64,000 bases of DNA from Polytrichum commune (lineage: Eukaryota; Streptophyta; Polytrichopsida; Polytrichales; Polytrichaceae): the NCBI GenBank assembly GCA_950295325.1, contig OX485806.1, positions 2,542,001 through 2,606,000 of the forward strand, given 5' to 3'. Under the pieces are notes generated by a model. The model ran no database searches and was not told the origin of the DNA. It was given only the letters and a program-made list of their open reading frames with translations. Both the position numbers and the translations under genes were made by a program. This document shows, one piece after another, positions 42,758 to 53,707 of the stretch (positions are counted from its first letter, which is position 1; each line of letters opens with the position of its first letter).

Positions 42758-44020
42758 GGGGATCGCTATTTCCACACCTTTCTTGGCTAGATTCACACCT
42801 TTTTGCCGCTTCGGTTGCCGTGTCATTGAGGCGCTATACATGAGATTCTTCATGGTGCATCCGGACCATTGATCCACCAAGGCCCATCCAAGGGCCTCAA
42901 TGATCCTAGGTGGCGGTGGGGTAGGGGGCGGGGGTGGTGCTTGCCACCAAGGCGGGGTGGGGCCGTGGGCCTCATGTCTTTTTTGGGGAGGCCGGATTTA
43001 GGGTGGTGTCGGGCCTAGTGGCTAGGCCTACTTATTATATAACTAGTTAGTTAGCCTTACTCTACTTACTAAATGACTAGTTGGTTACCCTTACTCTACT
43101 TACTAAATGACTAGTTGGTTACTCTACTTACTAAATAACTACACAAAATATGATATTTAGTGTTAGATACACTAAATACGAACACTACACTAAATCTCAC
43201 TAACCCTATGAAAGTAAGTAACATTAAATGTAAATTCAAACACTAAATATCATTTATGGTAATATGTGAAAGTTACATGCACGAATTTAGTGTTTAGTAG
43301 GAAAGAGGTGGCAACAAGGAAGGCGGCGGCGGCGCATTTATGTCTAACACTAATTATCAAAGAATTGAAAATTAGTGTTGAACAAAGTAGGGTGGTAAAA
43401 CATTAAATCTAATCAAACACTAAATATCATATTTAGTGTAGTTGGTTAGCCTTACTCTACTTACTAAATGACTAGTTGGTTACCCTTACTCTACTTACTA
43501 AATAACTAATTGGTTAGCCTTATTCTACTTATGGTCACTCTTCTTAATTGGACATGTATATTTGAGTGGTATATGTGCAAGTCTTGAAGTTAAGCTTTGA
43601 TGCGTTAAAGTATTGGAGAGGCTTACCAACTAGTTATTTAGTAAGTAGAGTAAAGGTAACCAACTAGTCATTTAGTAAGTAGAGTAAGGCTAATCAACTA
43701 GTTATTTAGTAAGTAGAGTAAGGCTAACCAACTAGTTATATAATAAGTAGGCCTAGCCACTGGGCCCGACACCACCCTAAATCCGGCCTCCCCAAAAAAG
43801 ACATGAGGCCCACGGCCCCACCCCGCCTTGGTGGCAAGCACCACCCCCGCCCCCCACCCCACCGCCACCTAGGATCATTGAGGCCCTTGGATGGGCCTTG
43901 GTGGATCAACGGTCCGGATGCACCATGAAGAATCTCATATATAGCGCCTCAGTGACACGGCAACCGAAGCGGCAAAAAGGTGTGAATCTAGCCAAGAAAG
44001 GTGTGGAAATAGCGATCCCC
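42758..44020. mobile_element. Mutator-like element with long TIRs (1263 bp)
   Basis: Terminal inverted repeats of about 370 bp start GGGGATCGCTATTTCCACAC at the left, with the complement ending at 44020. TSD TATATTAA (42750-42757 and 44021-44028). Inside the arms: TGCATCCGGACC.TTGATCCA, then a 34-bp tandem array of CTAGTTGGTTACCCTTACTC-type units. Shared arm sequence shows it is a relative of 58258-60388. No transposase. A TA-flanked MITE (43142-43438) is nested in the centre. Confidence 0.85.
43142..43438. mobile_element. TA-flanked MITE nested in the Mutator-like element
   Basis: 297 bp, starting CACAAAATATGATATTTAGTG and ending ATATCATATTTAGTG, between TA duplications (43140-43141, 43439-43440). 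Removing it rejoins ATAACTAGTTGG of the tandem array. It is related, inverted, to 30814-31438. Confidence 0.88.
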
Positions 44021-44028
44021 TATATTAA

Positions 44029-44360
44029 AACCATAATTCTTTTGGTCAAACGCCTAGAAGTAGTAGCAAAGTGTTGTTTAAATTTTTATTTTTTTCATGT
44101 GGGCCTCTATTGTTGTGTTAGATACCCAAATATAGAATATCAAGATGAGATCTTAAAATTTTATCATTAGAAGTGATGCTCAAAAAGTAATGTCTAAATT
44201 TGGTTTTGGACATAGATTTCATGACCTTTAAATATTTTGAAGTTGGATTTTTTTTTCATGTTCCTTGAATTCATTATGAACTTGAGGGCATCATTACAAA
44301 ACTTTGTAGAGAAATATCAATTTTATCATATTTTAAAAGAAAATTAGACGATTGCTTGTT
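44029..44360. repeat. Dispersed repeat, copy 2 (right part)
   Basis: Matches 35135-35480 in order. The left part lies at about 42700-42757 before the Mutator-like insertion. Confidence 0.75.
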
Positions 44361-45579
44361 CAATATCATCTACTTGCACGACACTTGCACGACACTTGCA
44401 CCATCTTCTAAAATATGTAGATTTTTCTTGAAATATATTTTATAGATCTAATTATTTGGCTTTGTAGATCAATGTGTTTTTAAGATGTTCATGATTTTTC
44501 CCTTCACAAAATTCAAAGTTAATAAATAATTTTGTTACATTTTCACTTAAACCTATCCAGGGTACTGGAGTTGTCCACTTGACCGTGTTTACACCATTGG
44601 TACTTCAACCTCCCTGGGCTTGGCAGTGTAAAGGTTTGGGTATATAGGGAGCTCAAGTTTGTCCCCCGATGAAAGAAATGGCCCCGCATGGCAACCACCA
44701 ACTCAGTGATAAGTGAGAGTTAAATTAATCAGGAATTGCCCCAAACAGTATACATATTGCTAGTCATTTTAGGACTTGTGGATGCCGCATGTGCGGCTTC
44801 TTGTTGCCTTAATTTTGAGTTCAATGTAAATCCTCCTTTGGACCTGCTAAGGTAGAAATACCATAACCCGTTAACCACCCTCTAGCCGTGCACTAGACCG
44901 CCGTCATAATGGTGAAGTGTCATTTCTAAAACTGATCATGGCTCGACGGCAACTTCAATGTGTGTACACTTAGTGTAGCCAATGGTAGTCGAGTGTTAAT
45001 GTACTCATGAGGTTATTGATTTAGGCGATGTTCTGAATGGAAATACAAATTACCGTGTTCGGTGTAGGGAGAATCTAGTGAACAAGTAGGGAGTTGGACA
45101 ACTTTCCACTTTGAAAAATTGTAGCATTTTTTGTATAGGGCAGAAAAATATGAAACAACTTGCATTCTTCATGAATCCTTCTCGTCTATCTTGGAAAATT
45201 ATCTCATGATTGTCAAACAAGATCTTCAATGCGAATCACCTTATTTTCATGGGTTATGGTATTTCTACCTTACTCCACCCAATTTGCCAAATCTTGGTTG
45301 ACAAAGTAGATGACCTTGTCATGGTTGTGTTGTAAATGCTTCATTTAATAGGAGGGTTCTTTTTGTCTACACTTCTCATGCCAAGATCTTTTTAAACCCT
45401 CTCGCACAGTGGGGCCCCCAACTGTCTAAAAGAACCATCCATTGCACTCAATTTCAAACACACATGTGACAAAATTATTGAAGACCAAGGTGCGGCAAAA
45501 GATTTGTTAACACCCTTATCCAATGAAAATACGCCATGTGACACTTAAGATAGTTAAGCATTCATACTTTATATGAATC
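44361..45579. other. Intergenic sequence
   Basis: No gene recognised. A short direct repeat ACACTTGCACG lies at about 44382. Confidence 0.45.
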
Positions 45580-46092
45580 ATGCCCCTTCCCCACTTGACA
45601 TTAGCTAAGCCTAAAAGTGGGTCCTTAAAACTGAGCTTCCGCACCATTGACATTATCTAGTGCCGAGCCTAGTTGGCAAATGATGTGGCATGGCTTAAAA
45701 GTGGAGGTTTTAAGCTAAAACTACCGACCCTCCCATCGGTACCTAGACATGAGGCAAGAAAATAGGACCTCTAAAAGTGTCGCCTCCCGCCCTTGTGATT
45801 GGTTGCTTTTAGTCTTAGCTATTAGGCCCCTCGGAGCTCCAATAACAAAAACCGATGGTAAGTATTAAGGCATTTGGGGATGGGACAAAAACTATCCAAC
45901 ATTCATTGGTTGGTAGATAAAACAATGACCATGTGTGAAAGCTACTTAACTAAAACCTACTTGATAATATCCGGAGCAAGTTCTTGTAGGTGCATTGGGT
46001 TAGCCGGACGTGTCCGCTATAACCGAGGGAGCTTTACCCGGGTTTTAGGGAAGTCTTTGGTTATTTGCTAATGTCAAGTGGGGAAGGGGCAT
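45580..46092. mobile_element. 513-bp inverted-repeat element
   Basis: ATGCCCCTTCCCCACTTGAC then ATTAGC at 45580-45605 is inverted at 46067-46092 (26 bp, perfect). The ORFs inside are not informative. A TSD is not obvious. Confidence 0.65.
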
Positions 46093-46196
46093 CAGGTACA
46101 AACCGACTGGCACATTGGGTAGAGGGCGAGATGGGGAAGAAGAGGTCAATTACCGCCAAGCAATAGAGCACACGGAGCTTATACATGTGGGGGAGG

Positions 46197-46665
46197 GGCT
46201 TTTGGCAGTACATGGGCCCTTCTGTCAAAAAATCTCTTATCATCTTAAGAATGATGTTTCTCCACACGGCAAGACTTTGGGAGGAGAAAACAACTGGGTG
46301 CAAGTGGAATTAGGAATAAAAATTGGTACAAGCGGAATTGGTGAACAGACTTTGTACGAGTGGAATTGCTACGTAAATGCCATGGTTCTCATGAACTCAA
46401 GTGCAACGTGGGCCCTTACACCAGGAGCTCAAGCGTAAGTTCGCAAATAAGTTCGCTGATAAGTACTAAAAGAGTCTGAGCCCTTTAACATACATTTCAT
46501 AGGAGGCTTGGCCGACACTCCTCACTACATTTGTTTAGAAGGAATGACTAATAATGTTAGTTTTACATGTGGTGTTGGTGGTGATACTGCACTACACAGA
46601 CAATTCACAATTAGTATTAGCAAGACAAGTAGGATTGGTGACACTAGGTACAGTTTTTAGTGTAC
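46197..46665 (+). other. Possible exons of an unrecognised gene
   Basis: An open stretch to 46437 encodes ENNWVQVELGIKIGTSGIGE then TLYEWNCYVNAMVLMNSSAT and ends near a good donor (AAGC|GTAAGT). About 60 bases on, a second stretch reads GGLADTPHYICLEGMTNNVS and FTCGVGGDTALHRQF before a stop. The phases I tried do not join cleanly and there is no early ATG, so this may be a fragment or pseudogene. Confidence 0.3.
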
Positions 46666-47067
46666 TTATTGGAGCCTATCAATCTACTCTACTCCTCTCG
46701 GACTTGAAATCGAGTTGCGTGTTATTCTGAGATTGTTGAAGTACACATGCCCACTGCTGGGCATTATTGAAAATTAGTAAAATCCCAGTTTCTAAATGCA
46801 ATTATAAACCCAACTCAGCGCAGGGTGGCCCTGTTTCTTGATTTACCCTAAGAAGGTTATTCATAATTGCTTATAAGAAAAATCCTAGCTGAATAAAAAA
46901 ATTCAAAGTAAGTATCAAGAAAACTGACAAGATTAAAAGTTCAACAAAAGTGTGTGCAAGAAGATTGATATATGGGAATCAATGTATAACTTCCATGCTA
47001 ATACACTTGTTTACTGGCACAAATATCCCTTCGTGGTCCTCAATTAAACAACGTGAATTACATCTTA
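46666..47067. other. Intergenic sequence
   Basis: Nothing recognisable. Confidence 0.45.
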
Positions 47068-47590
47068 GTACACCATTTATGGTATTTAGTGTCAATTACC
47101 CTATTTTGAGGCGTATGCTAGGTTGCACTGATGATTAACAATTTCACTGTACTTGTCCACTCACGACACTTGGCATTCAAGTGTGCTTACTAATATCTTG
47201 GATGAGTATGTTCAATAATGTTATGAAGTAATGCCTATGTTTACACAATGGTCCACATATTGACTAAAGTGTACACAAATGACACTCGCCATTAGTATGC
47301 TCAAGAATATCTTCCTCTTGCATACTAAAATGTAAACACACAACACTCGCCATTGGTACGCACAAAAATATCTTCCCCTTGCATGTTAAAGCACAAGACT
47401 ATCATCTAAAGTATCCCAATGTGCTACTCTAAATATCATAATGTAATGGTTTTGCTCTCGAAGAAGTTACTTGTGTCAACGAATGGAATCATATTGACAA
47501 TCAGGGGCTTGACATTTTGAGACCCCTAGGCATTTAGTTTAGGCCCTTGTCAAATAGTGTACGTGACACTAAATACCATACACAGTGTTC
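47068..47590. repeat. Dispersed repeat, copy 2 of 2, with GGTATTTAGTGTCA-type ends
   Basis: The first about 285 bp match 17265-17545. TATGGTATTTAGTGTCA at 47079 and TGACACTAAATACCATA at 47565-47582 are inverted, suggesting a MITE with these ends. The intervening ACACTCGCCATT motif is tandemly repeated. Confidence 0.6.
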
Positions 47591-47939
47591 TGCCAGAGCT
47601 CTTCGCCATTGCATACTTTAATACAACTGCGCTTCCAGCAGACTACAGTTGCTTGCTCTCCTGTGCTCGTTAAAGAGATTAGCCTCCTATTTATAACTTG
47701 TAAGGAGCTTGTGGTGCCATCCCTGCTACAAAGCTAGGTCTGTGTCTCCAAGAACTTCCATTTGTCCCCTCCCTTAACTGCCTATAATCAACATTCTGCT
47801 TCAATGTTCACTGATATCAACCTACCAAAAAATTTGGATTGATTAACAATCAATACCAAAAGCAGAAAAAATAATATCACCCCAATCTTAGGGTCAAATC
47901 TCAATGTGCGGACTTTCTACCTACTGTTGTTGTCCCGAT
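47591..47939. other. Sequence downstream of the RUS2-like gene
   Basis: Presumed 3' untranslated and intergenic DNA. On the minus strand AATCAATCC and AATAATATCAC-like AT stretches follow the stop. No clear poly(A) signal was singled out. Confidence 0.4.
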
Positions 47940-50900
47940 TTACCATGTTGCTCGTACTCCCGACCCCTCGAGGAAGAGCTGAGTGTGCCAGCCGTGTGAC
48001 CTGAGCCCAGATAGCAACCCTGGAAGTTGTGTCTCTGCTTTTTCATATGCTTTCTCTAAAACAGACCCATAGATGGCTGAACTGCTTAGGTCTTCTGTGG
48101 CCTTTGCGAGCCTAGAAACATGGGCAGCTACAAGCCAACCACGCACTGCATCCTCCCCTGTTGCTTTCTGATGCAACACCATGTGGGTCTTCTCCCCAAA
48201 GTTTAACAAGAACTTCTCAGCCTGAAATCTTTGCTTCAGCTTGGTTAGAAGTGAAGGCTTGCCCACAGCCTTCTGCAAAGGGGCGCCGACTTCCACATTT
48301 CCAGCGTCCTTTTCAAGGCCAACTGGCAAAATCAAGCGTTCCCTGTAACGTAGCTCTGCTGGACTAGAGACTCTCCCAGTCTGCAGGAAGGCAAACACTG
48401 CAGATGTGAGTGGTCGACTCATGGCATGTCATAAACCCCATCATATTGACAGGCAGGCTCATGGTGTTCAATCTTCTGCAATGAGTTCCATTCTAAATAC
48501 TATAGTGGATAACATCAATCTTCTATCAATCCGCTCTGGGACTTTCCAGAAGCAAAACAATAGAATGTGGACATGCTTAGCAAATACTGAATAGACATCC
48601 TTGGTGTCTCAGGTATAGAATGTCCACCTTAAAACTCGGAGAATGAGATTTGTCCCTACCATATCTTTGAGCTAAACAGTACAATGAATTCAGAATTAGA
48701 GGGACAGACCTTGACATAGTCTGCCACCAACATTGCAGTGCGCTGAGAATTGAGTGTATTAATGGGAGCGGCTCGCATCTCCTGTACTACACTGTAAAGA
48801 TGGATGGCTGAAAGAATTGGAGCTAACACCAGCTGCCACATAAAAGCCACACACAAAATTCTCATTAATGTGCTCAGACAAGAGATAGAGCTCAACAGTC
48901 ACTTCAAGGAAGTCTTAGCAAAAAAATTTACTAATCAGCTGCGGAGGTTAATTATATCATGAGGAACATATTGATAGGCACACCTTTCCCTGAATAGATG
49001 CACCAAAGTTTGATGCCAAGTGGATCCCAACACCGAGACCCAGCACATTGGAAAGTGTGGAACTTGCTTCCCCCTTTGCATAAAGATCACTCAGGTTGCC
49101 TTCTTTTGCAAAAGACGAGTAGACTGGGAGCCGAGTTGCCCTCGCTGAAACTAGTGCCATGCCCTGCACAGTTGAAATGGGTACAGCAGACACACACACA
49201 ATGAGTATATTTTTGTGTTTTTGATGATGAGAACAGCCACTATAGAACACTTCATCAGGACAACGACCAACTTCAAGAGCATCACCACTGACTACCAAGT
49301 AAGAATACCTTTGCAAGATTTGCCATGCCTGCGACAGGAAGGAAATGCTGGGGGCACAACGGTGATGCGACCTCTAGCCCTGCTCCAATATCATACATCA
49401 CATCCGCTGTTTGCAAAATGAACCCAAACAACATATTAGTTTTACAACTTTGCGGATGTGAAGCCAATACTTGCATCCTCTAGGAATCAGCCTGTGATTA
49501 AAGTACATTGACCATACCTTACCTAGTCTATAATTGTGTTACTCATTACAATGTGATTAAACGAGTATCTGTTAAGATGCCCAGAACGGCTTTTCACAAG
49601 GCATTTTCAAAACTGTATTAAAGACCCACCAAAAATGCGCCACCTCTTTGGCTCAGAGTCCATCCGTGCACCCATGCTGCTACACACCAGTTTTCCAATG
49701 TGCTGCATCCCATCCTTTAAGACCTGCCCGTCCAGAGAAGAGCATCAAAACTTGGACACATTTCAGCATAGAAAAATGAATTACTTTCAAGTCACCATGC
49801 TTAACAAAGTCCAGTTTAGAATGTAGACAGACAATGTGGAACATCCATGCCATACTCTTTCAGGAACATTATGGTGTATGAGGGAAGTGATTCTGGTCCT
49901 TTTGCAGCTTTTGTTCCGGGACACTACAGACACAAGTTCCTTGTGAATCCCTGCCAAGCAGGTGATGCGAATGCATTACTCACCCAGCTCACAATTGTTG
50001 CCTGTGCAGGAGTGGGCCTCAAACCTGCAGCAAACAGTAAAGACTGTTTTCCAATCACACCCAAGTCCACTTCAATCAGTGGAATGACTACAGAAAACTA
50101 TTAGCTACTCACAGTAAAATGGCGGCCAGAAGGCACTAAAAATAATGGTCTCCTTTTGCCTAACTAGTATGTTCTGCACGCTTAATGAGCCTGACAAAAC
50201 CGTACAAAATGACATAATTTCAAGGGATGAGAGCCTGTACAGAGAAACATAAATGATACGGCATTACTCTTTTTAGTACTCTTAACCTTCCTACTTCCAT
50301 CCATCATTCTCGACAGTGAGTTCCAGATGCAGAAAGAAAGTGCCAAAGAGTGTAACCATCTCCAGGAGGTAATAAAGTGGAGGACGGTTCCAAGAATGTG
50401 AGATGCCTCAATGTGGATGAGATACTGAAATTGCACCTGAGTGGAAAGAACGTGAAGGGCAGCACTTGCAAAGTGTTGGACAGCTCGATATTGGGAGTAG
50501 GTCAAATAACCCTCTGCCACACTGTTGCACAAAACAAAGGGGGGAAAATCTCAAGCCCTAGCTCCTTTTTCGCTCTTTTCCTAGATAAATGAGCAGGGAA
50601 ATGCGTCCTTAACATGTAAACTTCGCATATAGCTTTCAGACATAGATTTGAAAGGAAGTAAAGATGGACCTGTGAGGATATCCGAGAGGAAAAAATCGGC
50701 TGAAGAAGCTGTCGACTGCCTTTTGGACTGGAGGCCTCGTATCCCGCAACCGTTGGACCTGGCCAATCCCAATTGATCAGAGGTTAGTTACTGAAGCGAG
50801 AACCTTACACAAGTGGGTCGTTCAACACCACAGTTACAAATACTTATAAAATGCTACATTCATCGGCATCTAACATTCTACCCAAGTGTCACGGAGATGA

Positions 50901-51736
50901 ATTTGCTGTTATTCTCACACCTTTGTAATAGCAGTACTTTGAATTATAGAATTATGTAAAAGGGCCAACATAGGAGCTAACAGAGAAAAACGAGCAAAAA
51001 ACAAAACAATCTTGTTTGCCGATGTGAAGTACGATAGAAAGTAAGTTAAGATTCGCGGAAACTCGAAAGATGCAAACTTGAGAGATGAAATAGCAACCTT
51101 TTCCTACATTATTCAATGTATTGAGACTAGGGTTTAAGCTGGGTTTAAGATTTTAGCCCAGCTGATGTGTACGCTCCACTTCGTGAGGAACTACAATTAC
51201 CCCACTAATCGATGGCTGTTATTCTGGTCCTTAAGAACCGAAGAGTGGCAAACACCAATGCGTCAAGTTCTTCTCAGTATTTCTGGAAATTATGCCTTCT
51301 TTTTTCCTGTGATGTAAAGGCAACGAGATACACCTCTCTCTTATCCTTCTCAGAAATTCTGCCCAAAACATTATTGAACATTAGATAATGCTTAGTCCCT
51401 TAAGTAGCATGATTATGCATATACGTGTTATTCTACCTGAAGAATGCTGTCCCGCTGCGAGCCATTAAACCTGTACTCCCTCTGCAACTTATCAGCCACC
51501 TCAACCCACTTCATTGGCACTTGCTCAGCGTCTTCGAAATTCCCACCCTTCTCGCTCTCCTCTCCAAACCGCTGCAACGCGTCATTCCCCTTAACCTCCT
51601 CTACTATGGAACGAGATGACAGACTTCCAAACACAGCCGGCTTCATGTGAACTCTCCTTTTGCTCATTCCAACGTTCGCAACGCCATACTCTCGTGGCGA
51701 TGCCATAGAATCGTGCTCAAAACCTCCGTTCGCCAT
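47940..51736 (-). CDS. RUS2: ROOT UV-B SENSITIVE 2-like protein (DUF647 family), nine exons
   Basis: Exons on minus: 51736-51437, 50758-50670, 50521-50437, 50043-49984, 49723-49630, 49406-49309, 49163-48984, 48832-48710, 48380-47940. All junctions are GT/AG with matching phase and give 489 residues. Recognised blocks: VDSFFSRFFPLGYPHSVAEG, YLTYSQYRAVQHFASAAL, SLLFAAGLRPTPAQATIVSW, VLKDGMQHIGKLVCSSMGAR, DSEPKRWRIFADVMYDIGAG, YSSFAKEGNLSDLYAKGEA, PINTLNSQRTAML and the end GWHTQLFLEGSGVRATW. They match RUS2/WXR1, which with RUS1 acts in plastids in early seedling development, UV-B response and auxin transport. The start is the first ATG of exon 1, in a strong plant context (AATATGGCG). The 50 or so N-terminal residues are not conserved. 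It looks functional. Confidence 0.95.
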
Positions 51737-52527
51737 ATTCTTGATTTCTCCCAAGAGTTTACAAAATCCACTAATAAATGTTATAATTTCACATGCTCTC
51801 GAGCTCCACCGTAGCTGAAAAACCTTTGCTACGCTAATAGCAAATGCCACCGCAGGCAATCAGGCGTCGCCCAAACCCAAAACCCCAAACAACTTAAACC
51901 CCATGCACCGAGAATTTTCGCCAATTACCACATAGCGAGCTACAACTGGGATCAATTCGTGCTCAGGAAGGTGAAATTACTAGAATGGAGCAGATTCTGC
52001 GGCCGGAAAATGCTCGCACCCATTACTTGCGGTTGCAACCCAAAACCCTGGAACCACAGCTTCAATTCTGCGTTGTTTTCCTTCGTTCAAGTTCGAGAAT
52101 TCATCATTTTCGATGCCGTTTGTTCCAAGGGCCGCCCAAGCGTAATTTGCTACCAGCAAGATCGAAGTGACGGAGAGGCGAGGTGGATGAGGCGGCCACC
52201 AGCGCCAGCCCTAGAAATCCTTGCGACGGCGTCATTCATGACCAGGGTCGCCCTCGAGGCTTTCTCGCCGGTAAAGAATATGTGAACGAATAGTAGATCT
52301 TCGTGCGCCACGTAGATGTTGCGTCCCAGTAGATTTTAGCAGCTTTTGTGCGACGTGGAGAATGTGCTGGTTAGAATATAGTATCCTTCTGGATAAAGGC
52401 ATTTATTAGTCCACGTAGGATTGAGTCCCGAGGCTTCGTAGCTAGGTATATACTATATATATGGTATCTACACTAAACCTCTCATTTGCTTTGTGACCCA
52501 CACCAATGCCCCGGAAGTTTTTGGGCA
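51737..52527. other. Upstream region of the RUS2-like gene
   Basis: Presumed promoter and 5' untranslated DNA. A divergent + strand ORF starts at 51985 with ATG (MEQILRPENARTHYLRLQPK), 249 bp from the RUS2 start. It could be the first exon of a head-to-head gene, but I do not recognise it. A TA-rich stretch lies at 52447-52465. Confidence 0.4.
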
Positions 52528-52735
52528 TATATAGTCGGTCAAGATCCTAGTGATTCTAAATCCAACCGGTTACATGTTGACATCTTCCGGTTTTGCTTTC
52601 ATTCATTTGAGGTATATTCTTGTATAGATTCCTCTAAAATGAACGGTGATTCTCCTAAAGTCCCGAACTTCAACCGGTTATTTCTCAAACTCAACTAGTT
52701 CATTTATAACTAACCGCCAGTTCCCCCCGAGCAAT
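52528..52735. repeat. Dispersed about 205-bp repeat, copy 2 of 3
   Basis: Same block order as 16765-16972: AACCGGTTACATGTTGACAT, TTATTTCTCAAACTCAACTA and a GTTCCCCCCGAGCAATG end. Confidence 0.7.
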
Positions 52736-53368
52736 GACCCACACTATTTGTTGTACAATGCTTGGTGGCAACTAGAGCAGTCCACTTTAATTAAGATGGC
52801 ACACGAATTTCAATGGCAGTTTGATTAAGATGTTAGATGTGGTTTGTTGGTCCCAATCGTCCAGCTATAGGGTAGCCAGGTGGTTATTGAGGCAATTGGC
52901 ATCAACGATCAACGATGACAACAATCTTTTGTAATGGTCATTGTTGTTGACAGTGTTTGACAACAACCTCGAGGGGGGGGGGGGGGGAAGACTTTTATGC
53001 CAATGGTGAAAAACGGGTTGCAAACAAACATTGGAAGTGAGGGTATGGCTTTCAGTTGTATGGCACGTTTTGAACTAACGTCAATATATTCATCAACATT
53101 TATTTTTTTAAATGACACATTACCATTTAAATCATGTTAAAAGAAGGATGCAAGATAAATGAGAGAATGTTGCAAACAACTGCCCCTTTCTACTATGGTT
53201 TCAAAGTATTCCCCTAACATTGTTATTGTGTGATTTTGTTGCGTTGTTTTCTCGTTGCGGTGGAGGAGGAGGTTGAGTTTGGCATGTAAGCAAAAATAAA
53301 GGCATAGAAAATTTGAAATTAATCTTGCTCATCAGAAATATATATATATATAAAAATGTAAAAAAGAA
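52736..53368. other. Intergenic sequence with G run
   Basis: CTCGAGGGGGGG at about 52968 resembles the end of the CTCGGGGG elements, but no partner end or TSD was found. (TA)n at 53338-53352. No gene. Confidence 0.45.
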
Positions 53369-53699
53369 CCCGGGGAGGGTAGTCATTGGTTGGAGTAGCA
53401 ATATACGTGCGAACAAATGATAGGGTATTTTTAAAACAAGGGGGCAAAAAATTATAATTGGACTTAAGAGTAATATAGGGTATCAAAAATGGCACTGCAC
53501 ATCTTTAAAGTACTATAGGGTATGGAATAATAGTGATTTGGAATTATAAGTAATGCAAGCCATTTTTTTATTAACCCCAAGTAGAAAATTATATAATGAT
53601 AGCATGTGAAAAAAAAAGAATTGAAAGTAATACCCCCCTATAAAATAGTGGTTGTTCGCACCTATATCCTTAACTTTTTAACACATTGCCCTCCCCAGG
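53369..53699. mobile_element. 331-bp MITE, second copy of the 1308 element
   Basis: Ends CCCGGGGAGGG and CCCTCCCCAGG, flanked by a perfect 8-bp TSD AAAAAGAA (53361-53368 and 53700-53707). The interior is almost the same as 1308-1654, but the terminal G/C homopolymers are not expanded here, so this copy shows the ends better. Confidence 0.9.
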
Positions 53700-53707
53700 A
53701 AAAAGAA

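Noticed and set aside
52968-52987. Left end of another CTCGGGGG-type element (CTCGAGGGGGGG)
   Set aside because: No partner terminus and no 8-bp duplication could be found. It may be only a G run.
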